Shown here piece by piece: positions 61,052 to 64,000 of a DNA stretch of 64,000 nt. Position 1 is the first letter of the stretch, and every line of letters starts with the position of its first letter. Made by a program: the position numbers and the translations under genes. The stretch covers positions 62,001 to 126,000 of the forward strand of contig NZ_CALERY010000011.1 in NCBI RefSeq assembly GCF_937906905.1. Direction: 5' to 3'. The notes under the pieces are model-generated. The model worked only from the letters and a program-made list of their open reading frames with translations. It ran no database searches and was not told where the DNA came from. The stretch comes from an uncultured Helicobacter sp. GTDB lineage: Bacteria; Campylobacterota; Campylobacteria; Campylobacterales; Helicobacteraceae.

Positions 61052-61765
61052 ATGGGACGAGCTTTTGAATACCGCCGCGCTGCCAAAGAAAAACGATGGG
61101 ATAAGATGAGCAAAGTTTTCCCCAAGCTGGCTAAAGCCATCACCGCTGCTGCCAAAGAGGGCGGCGCAGACCCCGCGAGCAACGCCAAGCTTCGCACAGC
61201 AATCGCCACTGCCAAAGCGCAAAATATGCCTAAAGATAATATCGATGCCGCCATTAAACGCGCGAGTGGGAAAGATGGCGCATTTAGCGAGCTAAGCTAT
61301 GAGGGCAAAGCTGCTAATGGCGTGCTAATTTTCATCGAATGCACCACCGACAACCCCACCCGCACCATCGCTAATATCAAAAGCTACTTCAACAAAAGCC
61401 CCGGTGCTTCTATCGTGCCAAATGGCAGCCTAGAATTTATGTTTGCTAGAAAAAGTGTCTTTGCCTTTAGCAAGCCAGAGTCTCTACCCCTAGATGAGCT
61501 AGAGCTAGCCCTCATCGACTATGGGCTAGAGGAGCTAGAGTCTTTAGAAGATGGCAGCCTAATCGCCTATGGGGGCTATGCAGACTTTGGGGCATTAAGT
61601 GAGGGGCTAGAGTCCTTACAAATCACGCCCACAAGTGCCAAGCTCGCTAGAATCCCCACAAGCCCCATAACTTTAAGCGAAGAGCAGATAGAAGAGCTAG
61701 AGAAGCTGCTTGATAGGATTGAAGAAGATGATGATGTCCAAGCGGTTTATACAAACCTAGCCTAG
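61052..61765 (+). CDS. YebC/PmpR family protein
   Basis: 237 aa. MGRAFEYRRAAKEKRWDKMS is the conserved family start; then ARTAI-like NAKLRTAIATAKAQNMPKDNID, YEGKAANGVLIFIECTTDNP and the GSLEFMFARK strand. Family members act as transcription regulators or, by recent work on YebC/TACO1, help ribosomes through proline-rich stretches. AAAGGAA precedes the ATG. Second gene of the gltX operon. Confidence 0.93.
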   Translation: MGRAFEYRRAAKEKRWDKMSKVFPKLAKAITAAAKEGGADPASNAKLRTAIATAKAQNMPKDNIDAAIKRASGKDGAFSELSYEGKAANGVLIFIECTTDNPTRTIANIKSYFNKSPGASIVPNGSLEFMFARKSVFAFSKPESLPLDELELALIDYGLEELESLEDGSLIAYGGYADFGALSEGLESLQITPTSAKLARIPTSPITLSEEQIEELEKLLDRIEEDDDVQAVYTNLA

Positions 61766-61793
61766 AATCCACTTTTGCCCCTGAAGGAGATGT

Positions 61794-62891
61794 ATGCCAC
61801 GCCCTGACACAATGCCTGATGAAGCCCTAATCGCACGCTTGCGGAAGCAGATTGATAGCATTGATGAAAAGCTGCTAGCCCTGCTAGATTCTAGGCTTAA
61901 GATTGTCGCCCAAATTGGCGCAGCAAAGCTAAAGAGCAATGCCAGCATTTACCGCCCAGAGCGCGAGCTAGCGATCATCGCTCGCCTAAGCAGTCTGCCT
62001 GCAAAGCACCTAAGCAAAGACGCCATAGAAGCGATTTACCAAGAAATCTTTGCCATATCGCGCAACCTTGAGCTACCAGAGAAAGTCGCCTACCTAGGAC
62101 CTGTGGGCAGCTACACCCACCAAGCCGCGGAATCGCGCTTTGGCGCGATGAGTGAGTATCTCCCCATAAACACCATTAGCGCGGTTTTTAACGTCCTAGA
62201 ATCCAAGCAAGCACACTATGGTGTCGTCCCCATTGAGAACAACACCAATGGCATCGTAGGCGAGTGTATCGACAATCTTGCTAGCTCTAGTGTGAAAATC
62301 ATCGCAGAAATCATTATGCCAATCCACCTAAGCTTCGCCACAGAGTGTGAGCATGTAAGCGAGATTGAGCGCATTTATAGCAAGGACATAGCCTTTGGGC
62401 AGTGCAATGCTTTTCTCCAAGCGCACAATCTCCTAAATATCCCCCAAATCCCCGTAGAATCCACCGCCAAAGCCGCCCAGCTCGCCACGCAAGACCCAAA
62501 GAGCGCGGCGATTTGCTCCCATATCGCCGCCAAGCTCTACCACCTACCGCTAATGTTTTCCCATATCCAAGACTCTCAAGGCAACAAAACGCGCTTTGTC
62601 ATCTTAAGCGATTTTCACAACCCCCCAAGTGGCAATGATAAAACCTCTATTTTCGCGCGGCTCCAAGGCTTTGAAAAAGCTGGCACACTGTTGCGCTTTT
62701 TAGAGAGCTTCTCTCGTGCTAATATCAATCTAACCAAAATCGACTCCCGCCCTATCCGCTCTAAAAACAGCTTTGACTCGGGCTTTTATGTGGATTTTGT
62801 GGGGCATAGGGAGGAGCCGCATATCGCTGCGATTTTTGATGAGTGGGGCGAGCAGATAAAGTGGCTAGGTAGCTACCCCCAAACCCCCTAG
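61794..62891 (+). CDS. pheA: Bifunctional chorismate mutase / prephenate dehydratase
   Basis: 365 aa P-protein for phenylalanine synthesis. Chorismate mutase (about 8-90; LRKQIDSIDEKLLALLDSRL, YRPERELAII). Prephenate dehydratase (about 95-275; VAYLGPVGSYTHQAAESRFG, GVVPIENNTNGIVGE, and NKTRFVIL with the catalytic TRF). C-terminal ACT domain (RLQGFEKAGTLLRFLESFS, NLTKIDSRPI) for feedback by phenylalanine. AAGGAG precedes the ATG. Confidence 0.95.
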   Translation: MPRPDTMPDEALIARLRKQIDSIDEKLLALLDSRLKIVAQIGAAKLKSNASIYRPERELAIIARLSSLPAKHLSKDAIEAIYQEIFAISRNLELPEKVAYLGPVGSYTHQAAESRFGAMSEYLPINTISAVFNVLESKQAHYGVVPIENNTNGIVGECIDNLASSSVKIIAEIIMPIHLSFATECEHVSEIERIYSKDIAFGQCNAFLQAHNLLNIPQIPVESTAKAAQLATQDPKSAAICSHIAAKLYHLPLMFSHIQDSQGNKTRFVILSDFHNPPSGNDKTSIFARLQGFEKAGTLLRFLESFSRANINLTKIDSRPIRSKNSFDSGFYVDFVGHREEPHIAAIFDEWGEQIKWLGSYPQTP

Positions 62892-62917
62892 AATCCACTT
62901 TTATGTAAGGACGCATT

Positions 62918-63874
62918 ATGCCGCTATCTTTCACCCCCATAGCCCTAGAATCTAGGAGCGAGATTCTAGGATTTTTGCACAATGATCACTTCTCTATCGC
63001 GGATATTAGCTTTGGCAATCTCTACATTTGGAAGCACGCTAGGGAGATTAGCTATGCCATTTGCGGCGGCTCGCTACTTATCCAAACGCGCCAAACGCAC
63101 AAAGAAGTGCAGACTCCCTACTTTTTCTTCCCCATAGGTGGCGATGAGTCCTCCAAGCTAGAAGCCCTAAAAGCCCTAGAATCCTACGCAAAGACACGCG
63201 GCTTCCCCCTGCATTTTGAGCGACTAGAAGCGCGCAATCTCCCCCTTTTGCGCCAAGCTTTCCCCACTATCACCACAGAGCCTACGCCCAATCACTTTGA
63301 CTATGTGTATAGTGTAGAAGAGCTTATCGCGCTTAATGGACGCAAATTTCATAAGAAAAAAAACCACCTAAACAACTTCCTCCAACGCTATGAATGGGAG
63401 CTTGAGCCTATCACGCAGGCAAATGCCAAAGAGCTAGCCCAAGTAGCTAGAATCTGGCTTGATAGCAACCCTGCTAAAAGCGATGATTTAGAGCTAGAGT
63501 ATCGTGGCATTTGCGCGGCATTAGAGAGCTTTGAGCTACTAGGGCTGCAAGGCATAGCAGTGCGCGCAAGAGAAAAGATAGCACTAGGCTCTAACAGCAT
63601 AGACCCCACAATGCTAGAATCTAGTGCGCTGCCTATCATCGCCTTTAGCTTTGGGGAGATAATCAACGATGAAATGGCAGTAATCCACATCGAAAAAGCC
63701 GCGCCCAACATCATCGGCGCGTATCAAATCATAAACCAGCAGCTCTTAGCTCGCTGCTTCTCATCGCTGCGCTATGCCAATCGCGAGGAGGATTTGGGCA
63801 TACCCGGGCTAAGGCAGGCGAAGAGGGGGTATAATCCTGTTTTTATGGTAGAAAAACACCGCGCTATTTTGTAG
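62918..63874 (+). CDS. DUF2156 (GNAT-like) protein
   Basis: 318 aa, no membrane segment. Opening ITPI-like FTPIALESRSEILGFL, then ISFGNLYIWKHAREISYAI, HFDYVYSVEELIALNGRKFH with KKKNHLNNFLQRYEWELEPI, and AFSFGEIINDEMAVIHIEKA. This is the layout of the DUF2156 domain found alone or at the C-terminus of phosphatidylglycerol lysyltransferases. An aminoacyl or acyl transfer to lipid is possible; the membrane part of true MprF is missing. AAGGA precedes the ATG. Last gene of the gltX operon. Confidence 0.8.
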   Translation: MPLSFTPIALESRSEILGFLHNDHFSIADISFGNLYIWKHAREISYAICGGSLLIQTRQTHKEVQTPYFFFPIGGDESSKLEALKALESYAKTRGFPLHFERLEARNLPLLRQAFPTITTEPTPNHFDYVYSVEELIALNGRKFHKKKNHLNNFLQRYEWELEPITQANAKELAQVARIWLDSNPAKSDDLELEYRGICAALESFELLGLQGIAVRAREKIALGSNSIDPTMLESSALPIIAFSFGEIINDEMAVIHIEKAAPNIIGAYQIINQQLLARCFSSLRYANREEDLGIPGLRQAKRGYNPVFMVEKHRAIL

Positions 63875-63875
63875 G

Positions 63876-63901
63876 GATTCGGTCTTGGGTAGGCAATGCG
63901 G
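63876..63901 (+). repeat. Dispersed intergenic repeat, copy B (continues toward window end)
   Basis: GATTCGGTCTTGGG followed by TAGGCAATGCGG, matching copy A at 3288-3313 with one mismatch, then weaker similarity including ACCGCT at 63937-63942. It begins one base after the DUF2156 stop. The remaining bases to 64000 hold no gene. Confidence 0.6.
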
Positions 63902-64000
63902 ATTGATTGCGTGATTTTGAGAGTAGTCATTACCGCTTAGGTAAATCCCTGCGCCCGCGCCGCAGAATCTAGCAAAAGCGCGCAAAAGCCTGCCGCCTGC

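Noticed and set aside
1..64000. CRISPR array, insertion sequence or prophage
   Set aside because: No regularly spaced repeats, transposase or phage structural motifs were seen; repeats present are homopolymers, a short word and a two-copy intergenic element.

Overview
This window reads as a chromosome segment of a Helicobacter of the enterohepatic type (Campylobacterota). The evidence is gene content and local gene order: ispDF next to an HP1021-type orphan response regulator, tig-clpP-def, an HP0231-type Dsb protein followed by an HP0232-type UPF0323 lipoprotein, GltX1, and a fused FtsK with an epsilon-type gamma domain. Many homopolymeric G tracts lie inside surface-glycan genes. There are no rRNA genes, insertion sequences, prophage genes or CRISPR arrays. 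Three tRNA genes are present (Ala-GGC, Val-GAC, Pro-GGG).

Layout. 1-19.7 kb is mostly core: HP1021-type regulator and ispDF, an FkbM methyltransferase, a chemoreceptor, a CSD-like/coiled-coil protein, ftsK, dgkA, uvrC, a MidA-like methyltransferase, a small outer-membrane protein, a YejB-like permease, ispA and a YeiH-type transporter. 19.9-37.6 kb is an AT-richer accessory island for surface glycan (probably LPS or a related polysaccharide). It holds seven or more glycosyltransferases, three sugar-modifying or methyltransferase genes, a B12-binding radical SAM enzyme, an RmlD-like reductase, a cupin, a glycosyltransferase fused to a UDP-GlcNAc 2-epimerase, and a phosphoethanolamine transferase. 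37.6-54.8 kb returns to core genes (tRNAs, ybeY, fliI, tig, clpP, def, speA, prfB, dsb, UPF0323, polA), interrupted by a lone phase-variable methyltransferase at 45.5 kb. 54.9-64 kb holds another phase-variable FkbM gene, pdxJ, a copper-delivery cluster for cytochrome oxidase (PCuAC, SCO, thioredoxin-like), and the operon gltX-yebC-pheA-DUF2156.

How it works together. The island and its satellites form a contingency system. Eight uninterrupted coding-strand G tracts of 10-16 bases plus one of 8 sit in glycan genes. As sequenced, four genes are out of frame (methyltransferases at 22.1, 45.5 and 55.0 kb, and the phosphoethanolamine transferase at 34 kb), and each is restored by losing exactly one G. 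Two further tracts lie at the 3' ends of glycosyltransferase genes, where the frame decides whether translation terminates at the start codon of the next glycosyltransferase. That suggests phase-variable translational coupling.

Other points of note: a perfect inverted pair of HP1021-box-like sites across the ispDF-regulator promoter; a very frequent short word, AGAATC/GATTCT (it contains GANTC), in coding and non-coding DNA, which produces Ser/Glu/Asp-rich stretches in many proteins; and a diverged intergenic repeat just downstream of two unrelated genes. All product names come from reading motifs in the translations; no database search was run.
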